From NCBI GenBank assembly GCA_013695685.1, contig JACCZY010000126.1, positions 1 through 34,334 on the forward strand: 34,334 nt of DNA. Direction: 5' to 3'. The stretch's first letter is position 1, and each line of letters opens with the position of its first letter. This document shows, piece after piece, positions 1 through 8,032 of the stretch. This DNA comes from Geodermatophilaceae bacterium (GTDB lineage: Bacteria; Actinomycetota; Actinomycetes; Mycobacteriales; Geodermatophilaceae). A program made the position numbers and the translations under genes. A model generated the notes under the pieces. The model did not search any database, was not told the DNA's origin, and saw only the letters and a list, made by a program, of their open reading frames with translations.

Positions 1-416
1 ATGAGGGCAGGCGTGGGTTGGTCCAGCAGCCGCTCACGCAGCGTCGATCCGGCCCGCCCCCACAACGCATCGAGACCGATCACCGGTTCGGTCAGCTCCG
101 TGGCCGGGTCGAGGAAGAACGGGAGCGTCCCACCGGGCCGGAACGAGACACCGAGCACCCGCTGCTGCTCGGCGGTGTCGATGCCGATCGGCCCGGCCAA
201 CACCCCACACAGCCCCGCGCCGTGCGTGGTCCGCTGCTGGTCGAGGTGCGCTCCGTCGTACCACCGCAATGCGTCCTCGGCGAGGTTGACGACGATCTGC
301 ATCTCACCCGAGGGCAGCTTGCGTTCCCGGCCGGGCGACAGGTCGTCCTCGACGTACCACAAGGCCTCGACGAACGGCGCCAGCGCCGGCGCTGGGTCCC
401 GCAGCACGGTCGTCAT
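1..416 (-). CDS. AraC-family transcriptional regulator, N-terminal part (cut by window edge)
   Basis: This is a leftward gene that starts at ATG 416 and runs off the left edge with about 138 codons visible and no stop. The visible protein begins MTTVLRDPAPALAPFVEALW and continues with a sensor-type region (GEMQIVVNL, LCGVLAGPIGIDTAE, LGVSFRPGG). This resembles the DUF6597-type N-terminal domain found in front of AraC DNA-binding domains. The helix-turn-helix part would lie outside the window, so the family call rests on the N-terminal half only. A hexamer TACGCT lies about 9 nt before the start codon and could be its -10 box. The region just upstream holds a perfect 16-bp inverted repeat. No ligand can be inferred. 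Confidence 0.6.
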   Translation of the reverse strand, partial: MTTVLRDPAPALAPFVEALWYVEDDLSPGRERKLPSGEMQIVVNLAEDALRWYDGAHLDQQRTTHGAGLCGVLAGPIGIDTAEQQRVLGVSFRPGGTLPFFLDPATELTEPVIGLDALWGRAGSTLRERLLDQPTPAL

Positions 417-448
417 GACCGGCGCAGCGTACGACGCCCGCGTTCCGA

Positions 449-527
449 CGCGACGATCATGAAGATGTGTGGGACGAATTGTGGCATTTGCGCCCTTCGG
501 AATCCCCGAAACTTCATGATCGTCGCG
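449..527. repeat. Perfect 16-bp inverted repeat with 47-bp spacer
   Basis: The arm CGCGACGATCATGAAG at 449-464 is exactly complementary to 512-527. The repeat fills most of the gap between the AraC-type gene (start 416) and the DUF1697 gene (stop 549). The spacer is slightly more AT-rich than its surroundings and has no coding potential that I trust. It could be a short interspersed repeat, an operator pair for the AraC-type regulator, or a large hairpin. The sequence alone does not decide. Confidence 0.8.
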
Positions 528-582
528 GGAGGAGCTCGGCCCACTTGTTCACGATCGTCGCGGGAGGAGCTCGGCCAGCTTG
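518..582. repeat. 35-bp tandem duplication covering the DUF1697 gene end
   Basis: Positions 518-547 and 553-582 are near-identical, with a 24-base identical core starting GATCGTCGCGGGAGGAGC and an offset of 35 bases. The inner copy encodes the last residues of the DUF1697 protein (AELLPRRS and stop). The outer copy repeats the same codons, including a stop, in another frame past the gene end. The outer copy also overlaps the right arm of the inverted repeat at 512-527. Confidence 0.8.
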
Positions 583-1088
583 CACACGGTCCGCCAGTTC
601 CGCATCGTCACGTGCACGCCCAGCTGCTTGTCGGTGAGCAGTGGCACGAGCGCGGACTCCAGCACCCCGTCCGGGCACCACAGGTATATCTCGCGGGCGC
701 CGACGTGCCACTCCTCGGGTGCCACGTCCCCGGGCTCCGGCAGGGCGGACTTCGCCGGTACGCCGGACAGAAAAAGCACCAGCAGCCGAGACGGATCACG
801 GTCCTCGGCCGCCAGCGGGTTCGCCTGCACCGCCGCGTTGAGTTGCGCCGCGGTCCGGATCAGCACCGCCACCTGCATGCCGAGCTCGGCCGTGATCGCC
901 TGCTCGATCTCGGCGGCCACCGCATCGGCCGAGCAGCGGGTGCTCGTGAACACGGCATTGCCGCTCTGCAGCAGCGTGCGGACCTCGTCGTAACCGAGGC
1001 CCGAGAGCAGCTCACGGAGGCGGGCCATCGCGATCCGCTTGTTCCGGCCGACGTTGATCCCGCGCAGCAGAGCTACGTACGTCGGCAT
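549..1088 (-). CDS. DUF1697 family protein
   Basis: This is a 179-residue protein if translation starts at ATG 1088. That start gives MPTYVALLRGINVG, the characteristic opening of DUF1697 proteins. Further family features are LRELLSGLGYDEVRTLLQSGNAVF and a VAVLIRTAAQL stretch. The family is widespread in bacteria and its biochemical role is not established. A GTG at 1106 is an alternative start in the same frame. It sits at leaderless distance from a TAACCT hexamer on the minus strand (1116-1121), so the protein may be six residues longer. It is divergent from the endonuclease IV gene, and the two promoters overlap. The last codons are part of a 35-bp duplication. Confidence 0.8.
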   Translation of the reverse strand: MPTYVALLRGINVGRNKRIAMARLRELLSGLGYDEVRTLLQSGNAVFTSTRCSADAVAAEIEQAITAELGMQVAVLIRTAAQLNAAVQANPLAAEDRDPSRLLVLFLSGVPAKSALPEPGDVAPEEWHVGAREIYLWCPDGVLESALVPLLTDKQLGVHVTMRNWRTVCKLAELLPRRS

Positions 1089-1115
1089 CGGCCGATCCAA
1101 CCGCACATCGGCCCC

Positions 1116-1125
1116 AGGTTAGGGT
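1116..1125. promoter_or_regulatory. Overlapping divergent -10 elements for DUF1697 gene and nfo
   Basis: TAGGGT at 1120-1125 on the plus strand ends exactly 6 nt before ATG 1132 of the endonuclease IV gene. That spacing predicts a leaderless transcript. On the opposite strand TAACCT at 1116-1121 faces the DUF1697 gene. The two hexamers share two bases. No clear -35 boxes are visible. The assignment is inferred from spacing that recurs elsewhere in the window. Confidence 0.5.
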
Positions 1126-1131
1126 CGCGGC

Positions 1132-1902
1132 ATGGTGCAGATCGGCGCGCACGTGCGCGACGGCGACCCGCTCACGGCGGCCCATGAGGTCGACGCCGAC
1201 CTCGTGCAGTTCTTCCTGACCGACCCGCAGGGCTACAAGGCACCCAAGCCGCGCGCGGACGCCGAGCAGATCCGCGAGGCCGATGTGGGGGTCTTCATCC
1301 ATGCGCCCTACATCGTCAACGTGGCCTCGACCAACAACCGGATCCGCATCCCCTCGCGCAAGCTGCTCGCCCAGCACACCGCCGCCGCCGTGGAGGTCGG
1401 CGCCCGTGGCGTGATCGTGCACGGCGGACACGTCACCGCCGACGACGAGATCGAGGCCGGCGTCGACAACTGGCGCAAGACCGTCGCCCGGCAGGCCGCC
1501 GAGGGCGGGTACGCCGTACCGATCCTGCTGGAGAACACCGCGGGCGGGGATCGCGCGATGGCCCGCCGCTTCGATGCGCTGGCCCGGCTGTGGGACGCGA
1601 TCGGGGAGTACGACGTCGGCTTCTGCCTCGACACCTGCCATGCCCATGCCGGCGGGGAGGAGCTGCTAGACATCGTCGACCGGGTCTTGTCGATCACCGG
1701 CCGGATCGACCTGGTGCACTGCAACAACAGCCGGGACGGGTTCGACTCCGGCCGCGATCGGCACGCACATCTGGAGTCCGGCCGGATCGACCCGCAGCTA
1801 CTTCTGGCGGTGGCGCGCGACGCCGGGGCGCCGGTCATCTGCGAGACCCCGGCCGACCGGATCGCCGAGGACATCGCGTTCCTCCGCAGCGGCCTCGGGT
1901 AG
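1132..1902 (+). CDS. nfo: Deoxyribonuclease IV (apurinic/apyrimidinic endonuclease, AP2Ec family)
   Basis: This 256-residue protein has the full endonuclease IV pattern. It starts [14 protein letters not shown]. It has metal-site motifs [48 protein letters not shown] and a closing ICETP. These match the three-metal TIM-barrel enzymes that cut DNA 5' of abasic sites in base excision repair. The length is slightly short for the family but all core motifs are present. Start ATG 1132 is chosen because a TAGGGT -10 hexamer ends 6 nt upstream, consistent with a leaderless mRNA. The 3' end overlaps the convergent GT87 reading frame by 105 bp. Confidence 0.93.
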   Translation: MVQIGAHVRDGDPLTAAHEVDADLVQFFLTDPQGYKAPKPRADAEQIREADVGVFIHAPYIVNVASTNNRIRIPSRKLLAQHTAAAVEVGARGVIVHGGHVTADDEIEAGVDNWRKTVARQAAEGGYAVPILLENTAGGDRAMARRFDALARLWDAIGEYDVGFCLDTCHAHAGGEELLDIVDRVLSITGRIDLVHCNNSRDGFDSGRDRHAHLESGRIDPQLLLAVARDAGAPVICETPADRIAEDIAFLRSGLG

Positions 1903-3429
1903 CGCGCGGCGCCGTCGGGCCAGCACGAACACGTCGGCGACGCCGTCGAGCACGCCGCCGGCCGGGTCGTCCACACCACCCCTGCGTACAACGTCGTGGG
2001 ACGGCTGGAGCACGTCGCGCACCACGAGGCACACCAGCACGACGACGGTGACATCGCGCGCGATCACCGAGAGCAGGAACCACTCGACCGGGATCCCATT
2101 GTTGTCCTGGCCGAGATACCACAGCATGCGCGGAATCCAGAGCACCGCCTCGGTGATCTGCCAGATCAGGATCGGTCTCCAGCGGGGTAGTGCGAGCACG
2201 GCCAGCGGCAACAGCCAGAGCGAGTACTGCGGGCTCCACACCTTGTTCGTCAGCAGGAATCCGGCGACGACGAGGAACAGCAACTGCATCAGCCGGGGAC
2301 GCTGCTCGGCACGCAGCGCGAGGACTGCGATGGCCAGACAGACCGCGCCGAAGCAGATCAGGGTCAGGACGTTGAGCAGGACGGGGTCGTTCGGCATGTC
2401 GGGCACGGCCGATGGCGGCGGATTGAGGAACCCGGCGCCGAGTTGCACGGCAAGGTTCCAGACGGTGTCCGGGTCGGCCGCACGGGTGGTGTTCAGCTCG
2501 AAGAACCGCGACCAGTTGTCAGGGTAGAGCAGGGCGACCGGCGCGTTGATCGCCGCCACCGTGGCCAGCGTGCTCGCGGCGGTCACCGCCCAGTCCCGAA
2601 GCCGTCCAGCCCGCAGGCACAACAGGAACAGCGGCCCGAGGAACAACAGCGGGTAGAACTTCGCTGCGGCACCCAGCCCCAGGAGTACGCCGGCCAGCAC
2701 GGGGTGCCGGCGAGACCAGGCCAGCACCCCCGCCGCGGCGAGCGACACGGCGAGAAGGTCCCAGTTGGTGAGCGCGTGCACGAAGAGCAGCGGTGACAGC
2801 GCCACCATGGCCGCGTCCCAGATCCGCCGCCTCGACAGCAGGGCGGTCGTCCACGTGATCACGAGCGCGCACAGCGACAGCAGCAACGCGGTGACGATGT
2901 AGTAGCTCTGCACCCCGGGCAGGTCCGGCAGCAATCCCGATGCGGCCGACAGCTGGTTGTAGCTGCCGGCAAATGAGTTGGCGACGTACATGAACCCGCC
3001 GGTCAGCACGGGGTATTCCACCGGCGCGCTGGCGTACGGCACCAGGCCCGTGTTGAGCCCGTGGATGCCCCACAGCGGGATGGTGTCGGAGTAGCAGAAG
3101 TGGGTGTACTGCTTGGACCCGGTCCAGTCCCCGTCCAGGCAGGGCGACTGCTTGGCCCAGGCCAGCGCCAAGGTTGCCAGCGTCATCGCCAGCAGGACCC
3201 GCAGCGGCGTCCAGAACCAGTTGTGGCCGGTGTAGGCGTGCCGTCCGAGCGGGCCGCCGACGGCCGTGCTCGCCGTCCGGGCGACCGGATCGTCCCAGGT
3301 CGGGAAGACCCGGCCGCGCGCCTCCTCGACTGCGGCGGCCGAGGGCCGATCGTCGCCGGTAGCCGGGAAAGCCGGGGGCCGAGCGTCGCCGGTAGCCGGC
3401 GAAGACGGTGGCCTACTGGGTTCAGCCAC
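1798..3429 (-). CDS. GT87-family (DUF2029) polytopic membrane glycosyltransferase
   Basis: This 543-residue membrane protein is related to mycobacterial Rv0051-type proteins and the GT87 mannosyltransferase group, which use polyprenyl-phosphate sugars outside the membrane. A first membrane segment ([20 protein letters not shown]) is followed by an external loop with [29 protein letters not shown] and then about ten more hydrophobic spans. [15 protein letters not shown] and [15 protein letters not shown] are typical of the family. Start GTG 3429 is chosen because it overlaps the stop of the upstream penicillin-binding protein gene by 8 nt, which suggests translational coupling. A far longer upstream reading frame is only the antisense of that gene's repeats. 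The hydrophilic C-terminal tail runs antisense through the last 105 bp of nfo. The sugar and acceptor are unknown. Confidence 0.82.
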   Translation of the reverse strand: MAEPSRPPSSPATGDARPPAFPATGDDRPSAAAVEEARGRVFPTWDDPVARTASTAVGGPLGRHAYTGHNWFWTPLRVLLAMTLATLALAWAKQSPCLDGDWTGSKQYTHFCYSDTIPLWGIHGLNTGLVPYASAPVEYPVLTGGFMYVANSFAGSYNQLSAASGLLPDLPGVQSYYIVTALLLSLCALVITWTTALLSRRRIWDAAMVALSPLLFVHALTNWDLLAVSLAAAGVLAWSRRHPVLAGVLLGLGAAAKFYPLLFLGPLFLLCLRAGRLRDWAVTAASTLATVAAINAPVALLYPDNWSRFFELNTTRAADPDTVWNLAVQLGAGFLNPPPSAVPDMPNDPVLLNVLTLICFGAVCLAIAVLALRAEQRPRLMQLLFLVVAGFLLTNKVWSPQYSLWLLPLAVLALPRWRPILIWQITEAVLWIPRMLWYLGQDNNGIPVEWFLLSVIARDVTVVVLVCLVVRDVLQPSHDVVRRGGVDDPAGGVLDGVADVFVLARRRRALPEAAAEERDVLGDPVGRGLADDRRPGVARHRQK

Positions 3430-5650
3430 CCGGCCCGACCGGCTGGCTCGAACCCGGCGCCTCGGTGGTGGGCGGCGGCTCGCTGCTCGGCGGCGGGTCC
3501 GAGGTCGGCGGCGGGTCCGAGGTCGGCGGCGGGTCCGAGGTGGGTGGCGGCTCGGTGGTCGTGGGCGGCGGCTCGGTGGTCGTGAGCGGCGGCTCACTGG
3601 TCGTGGGCGGTGCGCTGGTCGACCGCTCTGTCGTCGGCGGCGCGGAGGTCGTCTGCTCCTCGCCTCCGCCTCCACCTCCACCGTCCTCCGGCGGCGCCGA
3701 GCCACCCTGATCGCCCTCGATCAACGCCTCGTCCGGCAGGTCATCCTGCGGCGCGCTGGCGAGCACCGCGTTCATGTAACGGTTCCAGATGTCCGAGGGC
3801 AGCCCGGACCCGTAGACCAGCCGGTCCTCGCTGGTGCGGATCGGCTCGCTGGCGTCGGTACCGATCCACACCGCGGTGACCAGCGTCGGCACGTAGCCGA
3901 CCATCCAGGCGTCCTTGTTGTCGTTGTCGTCCAGCTGCGCCGTACCGGTCTTGGCGGCCGACTCGCGCCCGCCGTCGAGTTCGTCGTCGCCGGCCGCGGC
4001 GACGTCCTCCATCGCGAACGTCACGTCGTTGGCAACCTCCGCCGCCACCGCGCGGGTCTCCTCGCCCGCGCTCCGCTCATAGAGGACGTTGCCGTTGCTG
4101 TCGGTCACCCGGGAGACGAAGAACAGATCATGGTGTACGCCACCGTTGGCGAACGTCGAGAACCCGCTGGCCTGGTCGATCGGGCGCACCTCGTACTCGC
4201 CGATCCCGATCGCCCCGCCGGTCACCCCGTCACGCTCGAGCGTGCGGGTGTCGTCGGGGCCGGCCTCGCGGATGCCGGCCCGGTGGGCGAGGTCCGCCAC
4301 GTTGTTCGGTCCCACCTCGAGCGCCAACCCGTAGAACGTCGTGTTCAGCGAGCGGGTGATGGCCTCCTTGAGCGTGCAGTTCGAGCACTCCCCGCCCTCG
4401 GAGTTGCGAACCGGCTGCTCGCGGTCGGGGAACGTCTGTGGCTGTGAGCCGTCACGGCGGGCGGACACGCCGATCCCCTGCTCGAGCGCCGCCGCCAGTG
4501 TGTACGGCTTGAACGACGACCCGGGCTGGCGGTAGGCCTGCGCGTAGTCGAAGCCGGTGCCGGTCGCGCCGCCGTAGTAGGCCACCACCGCACCGTTCGC
4601 AGGATTGATCGAGACCAGCGCCGTACGCAGGTTCGCCGGCTGGTCGGCCAGCGTCTCCCGTGCCGCGGTGACCGCCTCACGCTGCGCCCCGGCGTTCACC
4701 GTCGTGGTGATCCGCAGGCCCTCGGAGTAGATCCGCGACTCGTCGAAGCCGGTGCGGGCCAGTTCCTCGGTGACCTGCCGGATGATCAGCCCTTCGGGGC
4801 CGTCGGCCTGGTTCAGTGCGACCGGGCCGCGCGGCAGCACCTTCGGGTAGGTCAGGGCGTCGCGGGCGGACTCCTCCAGCCAGCCCTCCTCGACCATCCC
4901 ACCGAGGACGAAGTCCCACCGCTCCTGGGCATCTTCTGGATGCCCCTCCGGGTCGAAGAGCGCCGGGCTGGCGATCCCTGCGGCGAGCACCGCTCCCTCC
5001 TCGACGGTGAGCTCGTCGACGGGCTTGCCGAAGTACGTCTGCGCGGCCGCCTCGATGCCATGCGCTCCGCGGCCGAAATAGATCGTGTTCAGGTACCACT
5101 CCAGGATCTGGTCCTTGGAGTAGTTCTGGTCGATCTTGACCGAGAGGACGAGTTCCTTGAACTTGCGGGTCAGCGTCTGCTCGGTGGTGAGGTAGGCGTT
5201 TTTGACGTACTGCTGCGTGATCGTCGAACCGCCCTGCGTAGCGCCCCCGGTGAGGTTGTTCCAGGCCGCCCGCGCGATCCCGGACACCGAGAACCCTGGG
5301 TCGGAGTAAAAGCTGCGGTTCTCTGCGGCCAGCACTGCCTGGCGGACGTGCTCGGGAACCCGCGACAGCGGTACGTCGGTGCGGTTCTCCTCGCCGAGGC
5401 GGGCCATCTCCGTCGTGCCGTTGCTGTAGTACACGATCGACACCTGATTGGTCTTGATGTCGTCGGGCCGGGGTACATCGGTCGTGGCGTAGACGACGCC
5501 GACGAACGTCAGCGCCATCACGACGAGCAATCCGGTGCCACCGAGGATGAACCGGCGGCGGATGCGGCGTTTGCGCTTGGCCTCAGGAGTGTTGCGCCGC
5601 TCCCGCCAGGTAGCCGGTGTCGGATCGGCGTCGCTCTGCTCGCTGCTCAC
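3422..5650 (-). CDS. ponA: Class A penicillin-binding protein (bifunctional transglycosylase/transpeptidase)
   Basis: This 742-residue protein polymerises and cross-links peptidoglycan outside the membrane. It has a basic cytoplasmic start, one membrane anchor (FILGGTGLLVVMALTFVGVV), then a GT51 domain with AAENRSFYSDPGF, GGSTITQQYVKN and EWYLNTIYFGRGAHGIEAA. The transpeptidase domain has all three motifs: SSFK (QPGSSFKPYTLA), SLN (ITRSLNTTFYG) and KTG (SAAKTGTAQLD). The last roughly 80 residues are a Gly stretch followed by Pro/Thr/Ser repeats (TTTEPPP, TSDPPP), a likely extended wall-spanning tail. Start GTG 5650 follows a strong GGAGGAGG ribosome site. The setting beside GT87, DUF5318, padR and ino1 matches the mycobacterial ponA1 region. 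Confidence 0.95.
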   Translation of the reverse strand: MSSEQSDADPTPATWRERRNTPEAKRKRRIRRRFILGGTGLLVVMALTFVGVVYATTDVPRPDDIKTNQVSIVYYSNGTTEMARLGEENRTDVPLSRVPEHVRQAVLAAENRSFYSDPGFSVSGIARAAWNNLTGGATQGGSTITQQYVKNAYLTTEQTLTRKFKELVLSVKIDQNYSKDQILEWYLNTIYFGRGAHGIEAAAQTYFGKPVDELTVEEGAVLAAGIASPALFDPEGHPEDAQERWDFVLGGMVEEGWLEESARDALTYPKVLPRGPVALNQADGPEGLIIRQVTEELARTGFDESRIYSEGLRITTTVNAGAQREAVTAARETLADQPANLRTALVSINPANGAVVAYYGGATGTGFDYAQAYRQPGSSFKPYTLAAALEQGIGVSARRDGSQPQTFPDREQPVRNSEGGECSNCTLKEAITRSLNTTFYGLALEVGPNNVADLAHRAGIREAGPDDTRTLERDGVTGGAIGIGEYEVRPIDQASGFSTFANGGVHHDLFFVSRVTDSNGNVLYERSAGEETRAVAAEVANDVTFAMEDVAAAGDDELDGGRESAAKTGTAQLDDNDNKDAWMVGYVPTLVTAVWIGTDASEPIRTSEDRLVYGSGLPSDIWNRYMNAVLASAPQDDLPDEALIEGDQGGSAPPEDGGGGGGGEEQTTSAPPTTERSTSAPPTTSEPPLTTTEPPPTTTEPPPTSDPPPTSDPPPTSDPPPSSEPPPTTEAPGSSQPVGPGG
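3461..3620 (-). repeat. Low-complexity Pro/Thr/Ser repeat tract in the PBP tail
   Basis: Short tandem units encode TSDPPP three times, SSEPPP once and TTTEPPP twice at the C-terminal end of the penicillin-binding protein. The DNA units are 18-21 bp long, in phase with the reading frame, and near identical. Copy number changes by slippage would keep the frame open. Confidence 0.8.
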
Positions 5651-5717
5651 GATCCTCCTCCAGATGTCCCGCTCCCCGTTGCCGGACTCCCCCGGTACGC
5701 CGACCCGTCGTGCGCGG

Positions 5718-6158
5718 TCACTCGGTGGCGGCCCGGCGCCGAGACGAGGTCGCGGCGCTGCGACCCATGACGAACGATGCGGTCAGGTGGTTCCAGCCGC
5801 AGCTGCGACAGACCTCGACCACGTACACGTTGAACTCACGCAGCCGCTGCGCCATGTCCACCAGCTCCCGGGGCGACTTCGCCTGGCCGGACACCGCCTT
5901 GAGCGCGTCGCCGTAGACGTAGTGCACCTCGGTCAGCTGCTCCTTGCGGCAGACCGGGCACGAGACGTCCGACGGCCGGCCGTGGTACTTCGCGGCCCGC
6001 AGCAGGTAGGGGTGCGCGTCGCACACGTCGTGCAGGCTGGCCCGGCCGGCGTACACGTCGGCGAGCTTGGCGCGGCGCTGCAGCGCGTAGTCGACGACGG
6101 CCCGGCGCAACGTGGCGCTGTCGACCCCCTGCTGCCGCTCACCGGCCTGCACAGTCAC
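5718..6158 (-). CDS. DUF5318 family zinc-ribbon protein
   Basis: This 146-residue soluble protein matches the actinobacterial DUF5318 family (Rv0049-like). It begins MTVQAGERQQGVDSATLRRA when read from GTG 6158. It carries two CxxC pairs, CPVCRKEQ and CRSCGWNH, which likely bind one zinc ion. Its function is unknown in the family. It lies 67 bp upstream of the penicillin-binding protein gene on the same strand, an arrangement conserved in actinobacteria, so a link to wall synthesis or co-transcription is plausible but unproven. Start GTG 6158 is chosen because a TACCCT hexamer ends 7 nt upstream, fitting a leaderless transcript. A longer upstream frame is antisense to padR and was rejected. 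Confidence 0.85.
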   Translation of the reverse strand: MTVQAGERQQGVDSATLRRAVVDYALQRRAKLADVYAGRASLHDVCDAHPYLLRAAKYHGRPSDVSCPVCRKEQLTEVHYVYGDALKAVSGQAKSPRELVDMAQRLREFNVYVVEVCRSCGWNHLTASFVMGRSAATSSRRRAATE

Positions 6159-6165
6159 GCGGGCA

Positions 6166-6171
6166 AGGGTA
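6166..6171 (-). promoter_or_regulatory. -10 element TACCCT of the DUF5318 gene
   Basis: TACCCT on the minus strand ends 7 nt before the GTG start at 6158. Transcription would start at or next to the start codon. No -35 box is obvious. Confidence 0.5.
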
Positions 6172-6257
6172 CTTGTCCCGGCCCGTGTGAGCGCCGCCAC
6201 GCGGGATTCCGGTGACCGAGGTGGCAGGGTCCGGCGGCATCGACGTACGCTGCGATA

Positions 6258-6270
6258 TATCGAATCGATA
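6258..6270. promoter_or_regulatory. Dyad TATCGA-A-TCGATA, candidate PadR operator
   Basis: A perfect 6+1+6 dyad sits in the only AT-rich patch (6253-6273) of the divergent gap between the DUF5318 gene and padR. Its right end is 41 bp before the PadR start codon. PadR regulators often bind dyads at their own promoter, so autoregulation is a reasonable inference. There is no direct evidence. Confidence 0.5.
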
Positions 6271-6311
6271 CACTTGCCCTGTGACATTCCCGTGAACGGG
6301 AGGTGGAGGAG

Positions 6312-6911
6312 ATGCTCGAGATGGCGATCCTCGGCCTGCTGAACCAGGCACCGATGCACGGCTACGAACTGCGCAAGCGGGTGCTCGTGCTGCTCGGCGG
6401 GTTCAGGGCACTGAGCTACGGCTCGCTGTACCCGGCGCTGAAGCGGATGCGCGAGAACGGCTGGATCTGCGTGCCGGACCCGGCCGACGCCACCCGCGTG
6501 CTGCCGGCCGACGCGCCGCCACTGACCGGCAAGCGCGGCAAGGTCGTCTACGCGCTGACCGCGGAGGGCAAGGAGCGCTTCCAGGACCTGCTCACCGAGG
6601 GCGGCCCGGAGGCGTGGGAGGACGAGCGCTTCGGCGTACGGTTCGCGTTCTTCGCCCAGACCGAGGCCGACGTCCGGCTGCGCATCCTCGAGGGCCGGCG
6701 GCGCCGGGTCGAGGAGCGCCGGGACGGGTTGCGCGCATCGTTGGGTCGCACCCGGGAACGGCTCGACCGCTACACGCTGGAACTCCAGCAGCACGGACTG
6801 GACTCCGTCGACCGCGAGGTCCGCTGGTTGTCCGAACTGATCGACCACGAACGAGTCGACGGCACACAGATCGACCGCAAGAAGAACAACCCACCCGCGA
6901 GCACTTCATGA
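6312..6911 (+). CDS. PadR-family transcriptional regulator
   Basis: This is a 199-residue DNA-binding regulator. The N-terminal winged helix reads [23 protein letters not shown], followed by [19 protein letters not shown] and [17 protein letters not shown], the standard PadR fold. The C-terminal half (about residues 110-185) is helical and charged, as in the Vir_act_alpha_C dimerisation region. Start ATG 6312 is preferred because GGGAGG at 6298-6303 lies 8 nt upstream and family members begin MLE-AILGLL. GTG 6303 in the same frame is possible. The stop at 6909-6911 is 11 nt before ino1, so the two are likely one transcript. A homologous padR-ino1 pair is found in Mycobacterium. Ligand unknown. 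Confidence 0.9.
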   Translation: MLEMAILGLLNQAPMHGYELRKRVLVLLGGFRALSYGSLYPALKRMRENGWICVPDPADATRVLPADAPPLTGKRGKVVYALTAEGKERFQDLLTEGGPEAWEDERFGVRFAFFAQTEADVRLRILEGRRRRVEERRDGLRASLGRTRERLDRYTLELQQHGLDSVDREVRWLSELIDHERVDGTQIDRKKNNPPASTS

Positions 6912-6922
6912 AGGGGGACCCC

Positions 6923-8002
6923 ATGGGTTCGGTACGTGTCGCCATTGTCGGGGTCGGTAACTGCGCCGCGTCGTTGGTGCAAGGCGTCGAGTACTACCGG
7001 GACGCCGACCCAGCGGCCAGCGTGCCGGGACTCATGCACGTCATGTTCGGCGACTACCACGTCCACGACATCGAGTTCGTCGCGGCCTTCGACGTGGACG
7101 CCAAGAAGGTCGGGCAGGACCTGTCCTATGCCATCGGCGCCAGCGAGAACAACACCATCAAGATCTGCGACGTACCGGAGCTCGGCGTATCAGTCCAGCG
7201 CGGCCACACCCTGGACGGGCTGGGCAAGTACTACCAGCAGATGATCACCGAGTCCGACTCCGAGGCGGTCGACGTCGTGGCGGCGCTACAGGCGGCCCGC
7301 GCCGACGTACTGGTCTGCTACCTCCCGGTCGGCTCCCAGCAGGCGGTGGAGTTCTACGCACAGTGCGCCATCGACGCGAAGGTCGCCTTCGTCAACGCGC
7401 TGCCGGTCTTCATCGCCGGTACGCCGGAGTGGGCGGCGAAGTTCGCCGCGGCCGGTGTGCCGATCGTCGGTGACGACATCAAGAGCCAGGTCGGCGCCAC
7501 GATCACCCACCGGGTGCTGGCCAAGCTCTTCGAGGACCGCGGCGTCGTACTCGACCGGACGATGCAGCTCAACGTCGGCGGCAACATGGACTTCATGAAC
7601 ATGCTGGAGCGGGAACGGCTGGAGTCCAAGAAGATCTCCAAGACCCAGGCGGTCACGAGCAACGTGGCGCACGAGATGGGCGCCGCGAACGTTCACATCG
7701 GGCCGTCGGACTACGTGTCCTGGCTCGACGACCGCAAGTGGGCGTACGTGCGGCTCGAGGGCAGGGCGTTCGGCGACGTGCCGCTGAGCCTGGAGTACAA
7801 GCTCGAGGTCTGGGATTCACCGAACTCCGCCGGAGTGATCATCGACGCGGTCCGCTGCGCGAAGATCGCCATGGACCGCGGCATCGGCGGCCCTATCCTG
7901 TCCGCGTCGTCGTACTTCATGAAGAGCCCGCCGGAGCAGTACAGCGACGACATCGCCCGGGAGAAGGTCGAGCAGTTCATCCGCGGCGAGGTCGACCGCT
8001 GA
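6923..8002 (+). CDS. ino1: Inositol-3-phosphate synthase (myo-inositol-1-phosphate synthase)
   Basis: This 359-residue NAD-dependent enzyme converts glucose 6-phosphate to inositol phosphate, the first step towards phosphatidylinositol and mycothiol in actinobacteria. The start [22 protein letters not shown] is the Rossmann NAD-binding motif. Other family segments are [46 protein letters not shown] and [25 protein letters not shown]. Start ATG 6923 follows AAGGGGG with 5 nt spacing. ATG 6908, overlapping the padR stop, is a possible alternative that adds five residues. Regulation by the adjacent PadR protein is likely from context. A 462-residue extension to 6614 is antisense-like overlap with padR and was rejected. 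Confidence 0.96.
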   Translation: MGSVRVAIVGVGNCAASLVQGVEYYRDADPAASVPGLMHVMFGDYHVHDIEFVAAFDVDAKKVGQDLSYAIGASENNTIKICDVPELGVSVQRGHTLDGLGKYYQQMITESDSEAVDVVAALQAARADVLVCYLPVGSQQAVEFYAQCAIDAKVAFVNALPVFIAGTPEWAAKFAAAGVPIVGDDIKSQVGATITHRVLAKLFEDRGVVLDRTMQLNVGGNMDFMNMLERERLESKKISKTQAVTSNVAHEMGAANVHIGPSDYVSWLDDRKWAYVRLEGRAFGDVPLSLEYKLEVWDSPNSAGVIIDAVRCAKIAMDRGIGGPILSASSYFMKSPPEQYSDDIAREKVEQFIRGEVDR

Positions 8003-8019
8003 CACCGCTGCGCCCCGCC

Positions 8020-8025
8020 TACCCT
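8020..8025 (+). promoter_or_regulatory. -10 element TACCCT of the lipoprotein gene
   Basis: TACCCT ends 7 nt before ATG 8033, predicting a leaderless mRNA. This also favours ATG 8033 over the GTG at 8027, which nearly touches the hexamer. Confidence 0.5.
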
Positions 8026-8032
8026 GGTGGGC

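Noticed and set aside
3430-3705. Arg/Pro-rich N-terminal extension of the GT87 protein
   Set aside because: It is antisense-frame translation of the PBP repeat tail; the conserved protein begins after GTG 3429.
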